Shown in pieces: positions 1 through 5,961 of a stretch of 6,421 nt of DNA. Positions within the stretch are counted from its first letter, which is position 1; each line of letters begins with the position of its first letter. The stretch comes from a bacterium (GTDB taxonomy: Bacteria > Vulcanimicrobiota > Vulcanimicrobiia > Vulcanimicrobiales > SCRA01): positions 1 through 6,421 of the forward strand of contig JAGWST010000327.1 of the NCBI GenBank assembly GCA_028869325.1. The letters are read 5' to 3'. The notes below the pieces were generated by a model. That model was not told the origin of the DNA and made no database searches. It saw only the letters and a program-made list of their open reading frames with translations. The translations under genes and the position numbers were made by a program.

Positions 1-1388
1 ACCTCGCCACCGTGGTGCCCAGCGTCGAGAACGGCGGAATCTCCAAAGACGGACTGACCTACACGTTCCATCTGCGCCCGCGCGTCGAGTGGTCGGACGG
101 CCAGCCGTTCACGGCCAACGACGTGCTGGAGACCTATAAGCTGCTGGTCGATCCGCACGTCAACGCACTGACCACGGCGGGCTTTAATCACGTATCCAAG
201 GCCGAGGTCATCGATCCGTTGACCATTCGCTTCACGCTGAAGCGTGCCTACGCGCCCTTCTTGACCACCTGCTGGTCGGCGACGCAGCTAGGCATCATTC
301 CGGCGCACGTCTTCGAAAAGATCGCCGACACCGAGGTGAACAAGACCGCCTTCAACTACGCGCCCAGCGTCTCGCTTGGGCCCTTCATGTTCCAGTCCTG
401 GAAGCACGGCGCGGCGATCACGGTGGTTGCCAACCCGCACTACTACGGGCGCAAGCCGAAGCTCAAGAAGATCGTCTTCCAAATCATGCCCGATCAGAAC
501 ACGATCCTCTCCAGCATCCAGGCCGGTGCGGTGAATCTCTACACATTCGTGCCGATCCAGCAGGTCTCCACGCTGCAGAGCAACCCTGCCGTCAAGGTCC
601 ACTTCTTCGATCAGGCGGCGTGGGAGTGGGGACAGCTCAACTTCAAGGATCCCGTGCTGCAGGACAAGCGCGTGCGTCAGGCGCTGGAGTACGGCATCGA
701 TCGCCAATCGATCGTGGAGCACGTCTGGAAGAGCAAAGCCTCGCTGACGGCCGACTCGCAGATCCCGATGTACTGGAGCCACGATGCCTCGATCAAGCCC
801 TACGCCTACGACCCCAACAAGGCGAAGACGCTGCTGGACGAGGCGGGCTGGAAGATGGGGCCGGGCGGTGTGCGTGTGAAGGACGGCAAGGATCTGGTCA
901 TTACCTACTCCACCACCGCCGGCAATCCGTGGCGTGAGGAGACCGAGCAGATCATTCAGCAAGAGCTCGGTCAGATCGGCGTCAAGATCGACATCCACAA
1001 CTACCCGGCGAACATCTTCTTCGGCAACATTCTCTTCCACGGACAGTTCCAGATCGCCGAGTACGAGGCCACCGGCGGCCCCGACCCGGACCTGCGCATT
1101 TATCGTGCCGACTCGTGCAATGCCATCCCGCCCAAGGGCTCCAACTACGGTTCATGGTGCGACAAGCGCATCGACCCGCTGCTGGAGGCCGAGGAGGCGA
1201 GCACCAACCGCCCGGAGCGCAAGACGATCTTCAACAAGATCAGCGCGATCGAGAACGACGAAATTCCCAGCCTCTTCTACTACTCGCCCAAGGGTATCGT
1301 GGCGACGAGCCATCTGGGCGGCTTCTCGCCCAACGGGTACGTACAGCCGACGTGGGACGTCGTCGACTGGAGCGTCTCGTCTCAGTAG
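1..1388 (+). CDS. Peptide ABC transporter substrate-binding protein, family 5 (5' end missing)
   Basis: This is an extracytoplasmic solute receptor of the DppA/OppA type (SBP_bac_5), which captures peptides or related solutes and delivers them to the permease pair encoded just downstream. The frame is open to the left edge (L-A-T-V-V-P-S...), so the GTG at 12 is internal. The signal peptide and the first several dozen residues lie outside the window; about 461 residues are visible and full-length members usually have 500-600. Counting from position 12, residues 8-38 carry the family signature block (ENGGISKDGLTYTFHLRP, then WSDGQPFTANDV). Residues around 215-235 (VRQALEYGIDRQSIV) and the segment near 262-285 (YDPNKAKTLLDEAGW) are also typical of the family. 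Two cysteines, 369 and 383, flank a loop near the C-terminus and could form a disulfide (inference). The gene ends with TAG at 1386-1388, 84 bp before the first permease. The family call is secure, but the actual substrate cannot be read from sequence; some members bind nickel, sugars or antibiotics. Confidence 0.95.
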   Translation, partial: LATVVPSVENGGISKDGLTYTFHLRPRVEWSDGQPFTANDVLETYKLLVDPHVNALTTAGFNHVSKAEVIDPLTIRFTLKRAYAPFLTTCWSATQLGIIPAHVFEKIADTEVNKTAFNYAPSVSLGPFMFQSWKHGAAITVVANPHYYGRKPKLKKIVFQIMPDQNTILSSIQAGAVNLYTFVPIQQVSTLQSNPAVKVHFFDQAAWEWGQLNFKDPVLQDKRVRQALEYGIDRQSIVEHVWKSKASLTADSQIPMYWSHDASIKPYAYDPNKAKTLLDEAGWKMGPGGVRVKDGKDLVITYSTTAGNPWREETEQIIQQELGQIGVKIDIHNYPANIFFGNILFHGQFQIAEYEATGGPDPDLRIYRADSCNAIPPKGSNYGSWCDKRIDPLLEAEEASTNRPERKTIFNKISAIENDEIPSLFYYSPKGIVATSHLGGFSPNGYVQPTWDVVDWSVSSQ

Positions 1389-1405
1389 CTCCGACCCGGC
1401 GATGA

Positions 1406-1438
1406 AGACGGGGCGCCGCTGCGTGCGGCACTCCGTCT
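1406..1438 (+). promoter_or_regulatory. Intercistronic stem-loop between binding-protein and permease genes
   Basis: Bases 1406-1419 pair with 1425-1438 around a 5-base loop (TGCGT at 1420-1424). This gives 12 Watson-Crick pairs, one G-U pair (1412/1432) and one C-A mismatch (1414/1430). No T-run follows, so it is not a classical intrinsic terminator. It begins 17 bases after the binding-protein stop and ends 34 bases before the permease start. In transporter operons, stem-loops at this position are known to protect the binding-protein part of the mRNA or cause partial termination, so that the receptor is made in excess over the membrane subunits. That role here is inferred from position and structure only. 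Confidence 0.6.
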
Positions 1439-1472
1439 CCCTCGCACCGGGCATCAACGAAGGCGCGCGTCC

Positions 1473-2426
1473 ATGGCTACGTTTATCGTCCGCCGGCTGG
1501 TGCTAAGCATCCCGCTGCTCTTTGGAATCACGGTCGTGATCTTCTTCCTGGCACACCACCTGCCGGGCGGCCCGCTGGCGATGTACCTCAACACGGCCTC
1601 CGTGACGCCGGAGCAGCTGCAGCATCTCACCGTTCAACTAGGGCTCGACAAGCCGGTCTACGTGCAGTATGCCGAATGGCTGGCCAGGGCCGTGCGCGGG
1701 GATCTTGGCCACTCGTTCGGCGACGGGCGCGCCGTGGTCGAGGTGATCGCCGACCGTGTTCCTGCCACCCTCGAGCTGATGGGTGCGGCGTTCACCCTCT
1801 CGGTGGTGCTGGCATTCTGCATCGGGATCCTCTCCGCGATCCGGCGCGACTCGCTCTTCGACTACGTGGTCACGGTGCTCTCCTACGCCGGGATGTCGAT
1901 GCCGATCTTTTGGCTGGGCATTCTGGTCATCATGGAGTTCGGCGCTCGTCTGCACTGGCTGCCCACGGCCGGCATGGGGACGCCGGGGCAGCCGTTCTCG
2001 TTGGCCGACAACCTCCGCCACCTCGTCCTGCCGACCTGTGTGCTGGCGGCCTTTACGCTGGCGCAAGAGAGCCGTTACGTGCGCTCCAGCATGCTGGACG
2101 TGATCGGCCAGGATTACATTCGCACGGCGCGGGCCAAGGGGCTTGCGGAGCGGGCCGTGGTCCTCAAGCACGCGTTGCGCAACGCGCTGATCCCCGTGGT
2201 GACCGTGCTGACGCTCGACGCGGCATACCTGCTCTCGGGGGCACTGGTCACGGAGACCGTCTTTGCCTGGCCGGGCATGGGGCGGCTCTTCTACGACTCC
2301 CTGCGCGAGGGCAACTATCCGGTGGTCGTCGGGATCGCCGTGATGGTCTCCGTATTGGTGGTGCTCTTGAACATCGTCGCCGACGTTCTCTACGCCGTAC
2401 TCGATCCGCGGATCAAGTACAACTGA
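1473..2426 (+). CDS. Peptide ABC transporter permease, DppB/OppB type
   Basis: This is the first of the two inner-membrane subunits that form the translocation channel of a Dpp/Opp-type importer. The 317-residue length is normal for the family. The N-terminus (MATFIVRRLVLSIPLLFG, with transmembrane helix 1 at about 9-28) followed by HHLPGGP at 28-34 is the usual OppB opening. Further hydrophobic segments lie at about 103-123, 130-156, 185-199, 236-258 and 284-308. The cytoplasmic EAA-type loop that contacts the ATPase is at about 214-240 (DYIRTARAKG, then LRNALIP). The end, DPRIKYN, is also typical. The ATG at 1473 is chosen because it gives the canonical N-terminus and has GAAGG at 1459-1463, 9 bases upstream. 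The gene is 9 bp from the next permease and surely co-transcribed with it. It could be called dppB, oppB or gsiC; the substrate is unknown. Confidence 0.95.
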   Translation: MATFIVRRLVLSIPLLFGITVVIFFLAHHLPGGPLAMYLNTASVTPEQLQHLTVQLGLDKPVYVQYAEWLARAVRGDLGHSFGDGRAVVEVIADRVPATLELMGAAFTLSVVLAFCIGILSAIRRDSLFDYVVTVLSYAGMSMPIFWLGILVIMEFGARLHWLPTAGMGTPGQPFSLADNLRHLVLPTCVLAAFTLAQESRYVRSSMLDVIGQDYIRTARAKGLAERAVVLKHALRNALIPVVTVLTLDAAYLLSGALVTETVFAWPGMGRLFYDSLREGNYPVVVGIAVMVSVLVVLLNIVADVLYAVLDPRIKYN

Positions 2427-2429
2427 AGG
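2425..2429 (+). promoter_or_regulatory. Ribosome binding site overlapping the upstream stop codon
   Basis: GAAGG lies 6 bases before the ATG at 2436 and shares its first two bases with the TGA that ends the preceding permease. This arrangement fixes the start of the second permease and suggests translational coupling of the two subunits, which are needed in equal amounts. Confidence 0.6.
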
Positions 2430-2435
2430 CCGAGG

Positions 2436-3323
2436 ATGGATCCGAGTTTGGTCGATGCGCTCCCCACCCCGCCGGCGCTGAACGCCGCGGAAGACACCGA
2501 TCTGCGCGATCGGCGGACCTTTCTCTCCCGTCTGCTGCGCCATCGCAACGCCGTCATCGGCCTATCGATCCTGGTGGCGGTCTGCGTGGTCTGTCTGCTC
2601 GGCCCGATCCTCTGGGCGAAGAATCCGACCACGATCGATTTCGCCGCCTTCGGCAAGGGACCGGGCATCCACCACCTCATGGGCGCCGACGATCTGGGGC
2701 GCGACGAGTTCACGCGCATCCTCTATGGCGGACGTATCTCGATCCTGGTCGGCTTCCTCTCGATGGTGATCGGCATTGGCATCGGCGGCGTCATCGGCGC
2801 CGTCTCCGGCTGGCTGGGCGGCAGTCTCGACTTCTTGCTGATGCGCGTGGTGGACGTGGCGCTCTCGATTCCCTCGCTCTTCCTGCTGCTGCTGCTCTCG
2901 GTGGTCTTTCCGCCGGGCGTCCTCTCGATCGCTCTGATCATCGGATTGTCGAACTGGATGCGCCCGGCGCGGTTGATGCGCAGTCAAGTCCTGACCATCA
3001 AGCCGCGCGAGTACGTCGAGGCGGCCCACGCGATCGGCAGCCCGCCCTGGCGCATCCTCCTGCGCACGATCACGCCCAATGCCGTCGCTCCGCTGGTGGT
3101 GAACGGCACCATCCTGATGGGGCAGGCGATCGTGACGGAGGCGGTGATGAGCTTCTTGGGCTTCGGCGTGCAGCCGCCCACGCCCAGTTGGGGCAATATG
3201 CTCACCAACGCCCAGACCTTCATCGTGAGCATGCCGTGGTTGGCGATCTTCCCGGGGTTCATGGTCTTCATTACGGTCCTGGGCTTCAACCTGGTGGGAG
3301 ACGGTCTACGCGACGCCATGTAG
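2436..3323 (+). CDS. Peptide ABC transporter permease, DppC/OppC type
   Basis: This is the second channel subunit, partner of the DppB-like protein encoded 9 bp upstream. It has 295 residues, normal for OppC/DppC. A cytoplasmic tail (1-36, with the OppC_N-like RRTFLSRLLRHRNAVIG) leads into transmembrane helix 1 at about 38-58. Residues 81-105 hold the hallmark LMGADDLGRDEFTRILYGGR and the start of the next helix. Other membrane segments lie at about 103-124, 141-170, 216-238 and 270-290. The EAA loop for the ATPase is at 192-215 (EYVEAAHAIGSPPWRILLR), followed by the family motif SFLGFGVQPPTPSWGNML at 239-256. The C-terminus VGDGLRDAM is canonical for a complete protein. The stop is TAG at 3321-3323. 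The usual next genes, the two ATPases dppD and dppF, are absent; a convergent operon begins 55 bp on. Substrate specificity is not determinable. Confidence 0.95.
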   Translation: MDPSLVDALPTPPALNAAEDTDLRDRRTFLSRLLRHRNAVIGLSILVAVCVVCLLGPILWAKNPTTIDFAAFGKGPGIHHLMGADDLGRDEFTRILYGGRISILVGFLSMVIGIGIGGVIGAVSGWLGGSLDFLLMRVVDVALSIPSLFLLLLLSVVFPPGVLSIALIIGLSNWMRPARLMRSQVLTIKPREYVEAAHAIGSPPWRILLRTITPNAVAPLVVNGTILMGQAIVTEAVMSFLGFGVQPPTPSWGNMLTNAQTFIVSMPWLAIFPGFMVFITVLGFNLVGDGLRDAM

Positions 3324-3378
3324 GGATACGTCGGGCACATGCGGGCAGGCGATGAGCAGTTACGACGCAGTGGGGAGA
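3324..3378. other. Convergent intergenic gap, no clear terminator
   Basis: These 55 bp separate the end of the permease gene (+ strand) from the end of the unknown flagellar-operon gene (- strand). Transcription from both sides must stop here or run into the other operon. I see no strong hairpin and no T-run on either strand. The only possible pairing is 3329-3333 with 3363-3367, five bases across a long loop, which is weak. Confidence 0.5.
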
Positions 3379-3678
3379 CTAACCGGCGACGCGGTAGGTT
3401 CCGGCGCCGTCGATGACGACGGTACAGCCGGCGACGAGAGCCTCGCGGCGCGGATGATCCCACGCGCCGAGCACCTGCACGAAGACGCGCGGCAGCGCGG
3501 CCAGCGCAGCCCGGGCGCGGCGCGTGAGGGCGAGCAGGTCTTGAGGCCAGGCGGGATGCCCAGGAGGTAGGACGACCGCCGCATGCGCCTGCTCCGTCTC
3601 GCCGACGGCCTCGGTGCGCTCCGCGCGCAGCGAGCCGGCGCGCGCTGCATCGGCCCGGACGGCGCGCGGCCCGCTCAT
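3379..3678 (-). CDS. Unknown 99-residue protein coupled to the sigma-factor gene
   Basis: I do not recognise this protein. It starts at ATG 3678-3676, which overlaps the restored sigma-factor stop as ATGA. It has GAGG (3689-3686) 7 bases upstream, so both the start and translation are well supported. The first 35 or so residues are rich in Ala, Arg and Glu and look disordered. The C-terminal two thirds look folded: PPGHPAWPQDLLALTRRARA suggests a helix, then VFVQVLG, then LVAGCTVVIDGAGTYRVAG, which resembles beta strands and a turn. There is no signal peptide, membrane segment, cysteine metal site or known catalytic motif. Its place as the last gene of a rod and sigma operon suggests a flagellar or sigma-related accessory role (inference). 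It does not resemble the FlgM anti-sigma factor in sequence. In the raw sequence its frame is continuous with the sigma frame because of the upstream frameshift, so it may be mis-annotated as the C-terminus of a fusion. Confidence 0.7.
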   Translation of the reverse strand: MSGPRAVRADAARAGSLRAERTEAVGETEQAHAAVVLPPGHPAWPQDLLALTRRARAALAALPRVFVQVLGAWDHPRREALVAGCTVVIDGAGTYRVAG

Positions 3679-4356
3679 GCGACGGCCTCGCCGTCGAGGT
3701 GGCGGCGCAAGCGGCGCAGCGCGCGCACGTGCAGCTGTGAGGTGCGCTGGCGCGTGATTGCCGAGCTGGACTCCGAGCGTGCTGAACGAGACGCGCTCCG
3801 TGTAGTGCTGAATTACCACGTAGCGCTCGCGCGCGGGAAGCGTAGCCAGCGCACGGCGGAGTGCCGCGCGCCGCGCGGCTTGTAGCAGCACGGCCGAAGG
3901 CTCCTCGCCGCCTGCTGGCTCGCGGTAGCCGGGGGGCAGCGGCTCGTCGAGCGAGAGCATGGTCAGCAGCGAGGTACGCTGGAGCGTTTCAGAGAGGCGA
4001 CGCGGATCGGCGCCGGTGAGCCTGGCGATCTCTTCAACGCGCGGCTCCCGGCGGCGGCGCGCATAGAGCTCGTAGCGTAATCGCTCCGCGGCGCGCGCCT
4101 CGCGACGAACGTGCTCCGGAACGATATCCATCCGCCGTACGCCGTTGAGGATGGCGCCGAAGACCAGCCGCCGCGCGTAGGCGCGCAACGGCACGCCGCG
4201 TGCCGGATCGAAGGTGTCGACGGCGCGGATCGCCCCCAGCGCGCCCTCCGCGACCAGGTCCTCGAGATCGCAGCAGGGGACTTTGTAAGCGATGGAACGT
4301 GCCAGCGCGCGGACCATGGGCAAGAGCGTGCAGATCGTCTGCTCGCGCTCACCCAT
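3675..4356 (-). CDS. fliA: FliA/WhiG-type RNA polymerase sigma factor (sigma-28-like), frameshifted in region 4
   Basis: This alternative sigma factor directs RNA polymerase to late flagellar promoters in organisms that have FliA. The start at ATG 4356 has GGAG 7 bases upstream and overlaps the preceding stop by 8 bases. Sigma region 2 covers about residues 8-80 (LEDLVAEGALGAIRAVDTFD, then FGAILNGVRRMDIVP, very FliA-like). Region 3 covers about 82-135 (PEHVRREARA, then VEEIARLTGADPRRL). Region 4 starts near 165 (ALATLPARERYVVIQHYTERV). After Gly199 the frame is lost. Skipping one base at about 3759 restores ITRQRTSQLHVRALRRLRRHL (the HTH recognition helix) and a TGA at 3677-3675, giving 226 residues, close to E. 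coli FliA (239). Uncorrected, the frame fails to end and runs on to 3379. The cause is either a sequence or assembly error or a real mutation that would remove -35 recognition. Family assignment is strong. The flagellar role rests on the neighbours and the region 2-3 motifs. Confidence 0.85.
3756..3762 (-). other. Apparent one-base insertion (frameshift site) in the sigma-factor gene
   Basis: On the - strand the reading is GGC-A-ATC-ACG. With all bases kept, the protein continues NHAPAHLTAARARAAPLAP, a low-complexity run unlike any sigma factor. With one A dropped (3759 or 3758), it continues ITRQRTSQLHVRALRRL, the expected second helix of the sigma-4 helix-turn-helix. There is no slippery heptamer or long homopolymer here, so programmed frameshifting is unlikely. 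Confidence 0.85.
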
Positions 4357-4552
4357 CGTCGCGCTCCAGGCTGCGCCGCAGCATCTCGCCGAAGGCATCG
4401 TCGCCGCGCTGTGCGGCGGCCTCCGCCCAGGCCTGCGAGGCCACCTCGCCCAACGGCCCACAGGCGCGCTCGAGCGGGGCGAAGAGTGGACGCAGCAGCA
4501 TCGCCTCGAAGGCGGCGGCCACGCGCATGACCGGCGTTCCCGCGCTCTCCAT
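4349..4552 (-). CDS. FlgJ-type rod-binding protein (single domain)
   Basis: This is a small 67-residue protein with the pattern of the FlgJ N-terminal rod-binding domain: VAAAFEAMLLRPLFAPLE at about 11-28 (the FEAM core), a loop, then DDAFGEMLRRSLE at about 51-63. In known systems this domain caps or scaffolds the growing flagellar rod in the periplasm. No muramidase domain follows, so cell-wall hydrolysis would need another enzyme; single-domain FlgJ proteins are common outside gamma-proteobacteria. I choose the ATG at 4552, 7 bases after the flgG stop, with GAGG at 4567-4564. An ATG at 4528, just before the conserved block, is possible. The stop at 4351-4349 overlaps the sigma start by 8 bases. 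The match is short, so position immediately after flgG carries much of the weight. Confidence 0.65.
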   Translation of the reverse strand: MESAGTPVMRVAAAFEAMLLRPLFAPLERACGPLGEVASQAWAEAAAQRGDDAFGEMLRRSLERDDG

Positions 4553-4559
4553 CGTCGCG

Positions 4560-5294
4560 CTAGCCTCGCTGGAGGTTGTTGGCGATGCGCAGCATCTCGT
4601 CTGCGGCACTCACGCCCTTGGCACTCGCCTCGTAGGCGCGCTGCGCCGTCAGGATCTCCATCATCGCCTCGATCACCGAGACGTTGGCGCGCTCCAACGA
4701 TCCGGCCACCAGCGTGCCCGAGCCGCGCTCACCCGGCGCGACCAGGCGCGGGCGCCCCGCGCGCGGCGACGCCAGAAAGAGCCCATCGCCGCCGCGCGAG
4801 AGGTGCTCCGGCGCGGGAAAGAGCGCGAGGCGGATGCGTCCCGCGCCGGCGTGCTCTCCGCCCGGCATCTGCGGCAAGACCGAGCCGTCGGCGGCGATGG
4901 TCGCTCCGAGCGCACCGTGCGGCAGCCGCACGCCCACCAGACGCCAGCCCGCGCGCGTCAAGTAGCCCTGGTCGTCGCGCGAGAAGTCACCGGCGCGCGT
5001 GTAGGCGATGCGCCCGCGCGGATCGCGCATCTCGAAGAGTCCCGGGCCTTCGATCGCGCAGTCGTAGGCGCCGCCGCTGTGCTCGAGCTTGCCTTGCGTG
5101 AAGCGTAGCCGCTCGCCGGTCGCCAGCGTGCCGAGGCCCGGCTCTCCTTCGCCGCCGGCCAGGATACGCTCGAAGTGGACGCTGGCTGCCTTGAAGCCGT
5201 TGACGCCGGCGTTGGCGAGATTGTCGGCGATGGTCTCGAGGTTACGTTGTTGGGCCGCCATCCCGGTGGCGGCGACGAAGAGTGCGCGGTCCAT
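4560..5294 (-). CDS. flgG: Flagellar basal-body distal rod protein FlgG
   Basis: This is a structural subunit of the distal rod, the drive shaft that crosses the periplasm, exported by the flagellar type III system and so without a cleaved signal peptide. It has 244 residues (E. coli FlgG has 260). The N-terminal rod domain is at about 4-38 (ALFVAATGMAAQQRNLETIA, then NLANAGVNGFKA). The centre has the FlgE/F/G core: LRFTQGKLEHSGGAYDCAI at 63-81, then GPGLF, and YTRAGDFSRDDQGYL at 98-112. The C-terminal domain is at about 196-242 (GSLERANVSVIEAMMEILTA, then QRAYEASAKGV). Both ends form the terminal helical D0 layer. The start overlaps the flgF stop as TAATG, with AGGTG 5-6 bases upstream. The second gene of the operon, it fits FlgG better than its upstream neighbour does because both terminal motifs are near-consensus. 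Confidence 0.93.
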   Translation of the reverse strand: MDRALFVAATGMAAQQRNLETIADNLANAGVNGFKAASVHFERILAGGEGEPGLGTLATGERLRFTQGKLEHSGGAYDCAIEGPGLFEMRDPRGRIAYTRAGDFSRDDQGYLTRAGWRLVGVRLPHGALGATIAADGSVLPQMPGGEHAGAGRIRLALFPAPEHLSRGGDGLFLASPRAGRPRLVAPGERGSGTLVAGSLERANVSVIEAMMEILTAQRAYEASAKGVSAADEMLRIANNLQRG

Positions 5295-5902
5295 TAGCGC
5301 ACCTGCGCCACGTCGTCGATGGCCTTGCGGTGCATCTCGTCGTCGGCGGCGACGATGCGCTGCCCGCTCTCGAAGCTGCGCTGGGCGCGCAGGATCGCCA
5401 GCAGCTCGTGCGTCGCCTCGACGCCGGAGACCTCGATCGCGCCCTGGCGCACGGTCGTGCCGTGTGGGAGCGCGAGGAGATCGACGACGCGCTCGCCCTC
5501 GCGCACGGTGCCGTCGGCATCGATGACGGCCTGTGCGCCGACGTGCAGCACGCCGCAGCGTCCCATCAGTGCGCGGCCGCGCTCGTCCAGCAGACGGCCG
5601 TCCTCCGTGCGCGAGAAGGCGCCGTCACGACTGTGGATCACGGCACCCTGCGCCGTCTGCAGGGCGAAGGCGCCGTGCCCGGCGAGGGCGAGGTCGAAGC
5701 GATTCCCGGTCGGGCGAATCGCGCCTTGGTCCTGCACCGTGCGCGCGGCCAGGCGCAGCGCGCCGGAGAAGCGCTGCACCTCGGCGTCGCGGCGGCGGAA
5801 GCCGTGAGTGGAGAGATTGGCCAGATTGTCGGCGGCGAGCTCGAGGCGCTGCTGCGCGATGCTCATCGTCTGCGCCGCCCATTGCGCTGCGGTAGTGCTC
5901 AT
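5294..5902 (-). CDS. flgF: Flagellar basal-body rod protein, FlgF-like
   Basis: This is a FlgE/F/G-family rod protein, probably the proximal-to-distal rod subunit FlgF because it precedes flgG. At 202 residues it is short (E. coli FlgF has 251). The N-terminal rod motif is at about 10-36 (AQTMSIAQQRLELAADNLA, then NLSTHGF), aligning with the usual SGM-QQ-L-NLAN-TGF pattern. The core is at 68-107 (RFDLALAGHGAFALQTAQG, then RDGAFSRTEDGRL). The C-terminal motif is at 154-198 (GAIEVSGVEATHELLAILRA, then QRSFESGQRIV). It keeps the GAFSR and QR-F-S landmarks but departs from consensus elsewhere (VSGVEATHEL where a SNVN-type sequence is usual). The start at ATG 5902 is secure, since an in-frame TAG lies at 5914-5912 and no other start lies between, but no Shine-Dalgarno sequence is visible. 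It might equally be annotated as a generic flagellar hook-basal body protein. Confidence 0.85.
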   Translation of the reverse strand: MSTTAAQWAAQTMSIAQQRLELAADNLANLSTHGFRRRDAEVQRFSGALRLAARTVQDQGAIRPTGNRFDLALAGHGAFALQTAQGAVIHSRDGAFSRTEDGRLLDERGRALMGRCGVLHVGAQAVIDADGTVREGERVVDLLALPHGTTVRQGAIEVSGVEATHELLAILRAQRSFESGQRIVAADDEMHRKAIDDVAQVR

Positions 5903-5915
5903 GACGCGAGACTAG

Positions 5916-5933
5916 CGCGGCACGGTTGCCGCG
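5916..5933 (-). promoter_or_regulatory. Small perfect hairpin between gpmI and flgF
   Basis: CGCGGCA (5916-5922) and TGCCGCG (5927-5933) form a perfect 7-bp stem with a 4-base loop. It lies 13 bases upstream of the flgF start on the - strand. No T-run follows, so a role as terminator is doubtful. It could be a weak terminator for gpmI, part of an operator, or chance in GC-rich DNA. The same arm is part of a direct repeat (GTTGCCGCG at 5925-5933 and 5936-5944, spacing 11). Confidence 0.3.
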
Positions 5934-5945
5934 GCGTTGCCGCGA

Positions 5946-5955
5946 TACGGCCGTA
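5946..5955. repeat. 10-bp palindrome TACGGCCGTA
   Basis: This perfect palindrome lies 6 bases beyond the gpmI stop codon, in the 59-bp gap before flgF. Its location in the only possible promoter region for the flagellar genes makes a regulator site conceivable. Short GC-rich palindromes are, however, expected by chance in such DNA. I see no convincing -35/-10 or sigma-28 promoter in the gap. Confidence 0.25.
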
Positions 5956-5961
5956 AGAGGG

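Noticed and set aside
288..1040. A 250-residue open frame on the - strand opposite the binding-protein gene
   Set aside because: It is composed of Val/Leu/Arg/Asp shadow sequence with no recognisable domain, opposite a well-supported gene.
1676..3355. A 559-residue open frame on the + strand across both permease genes
   Set aside because: It is Arg/Gly/Ala-rich, has no family motif, and overlaps two clearly recognised permeases in another frame. It reflects high third-position GC.
3407..3422. Hairpin CCGTCG-ATGA-CGACGG as a terminator for the permease operon
   Set aside because: The stem is only 6 bp, has no T-run on either strand, and lies inside the coding sequence of the small unknown gene; it is expected by chance at this GC.
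3379..3678. The small gene as the anti-sigma factor FlgM
   Set aside because: Size and position fit, but no FlgM C-terminal sigma-binding motif is visible and the C-terminal half looks like a folded helix-strand unit. It is kept as unknown.
3379..4356. A single 325-residue protein joining the sigma factor to the small unknown protein
   Set aside because: The joining segment after Gly199 is low-complexity Ala/Pro/Arg sequence, while the alternative frame gives the canonical sigma-4 helix and an ATGA junction with its own ribosome binding site. The fusion is best explained as a product of the frameshift.
4200..5108. A 302-residue open frame on the + strand opposite flgG, the flgJ-like gene and the sigma gene
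   Set aside because: It is Arg/Ala-rich, has no motif, and lies fully antisense to three recognised genes.
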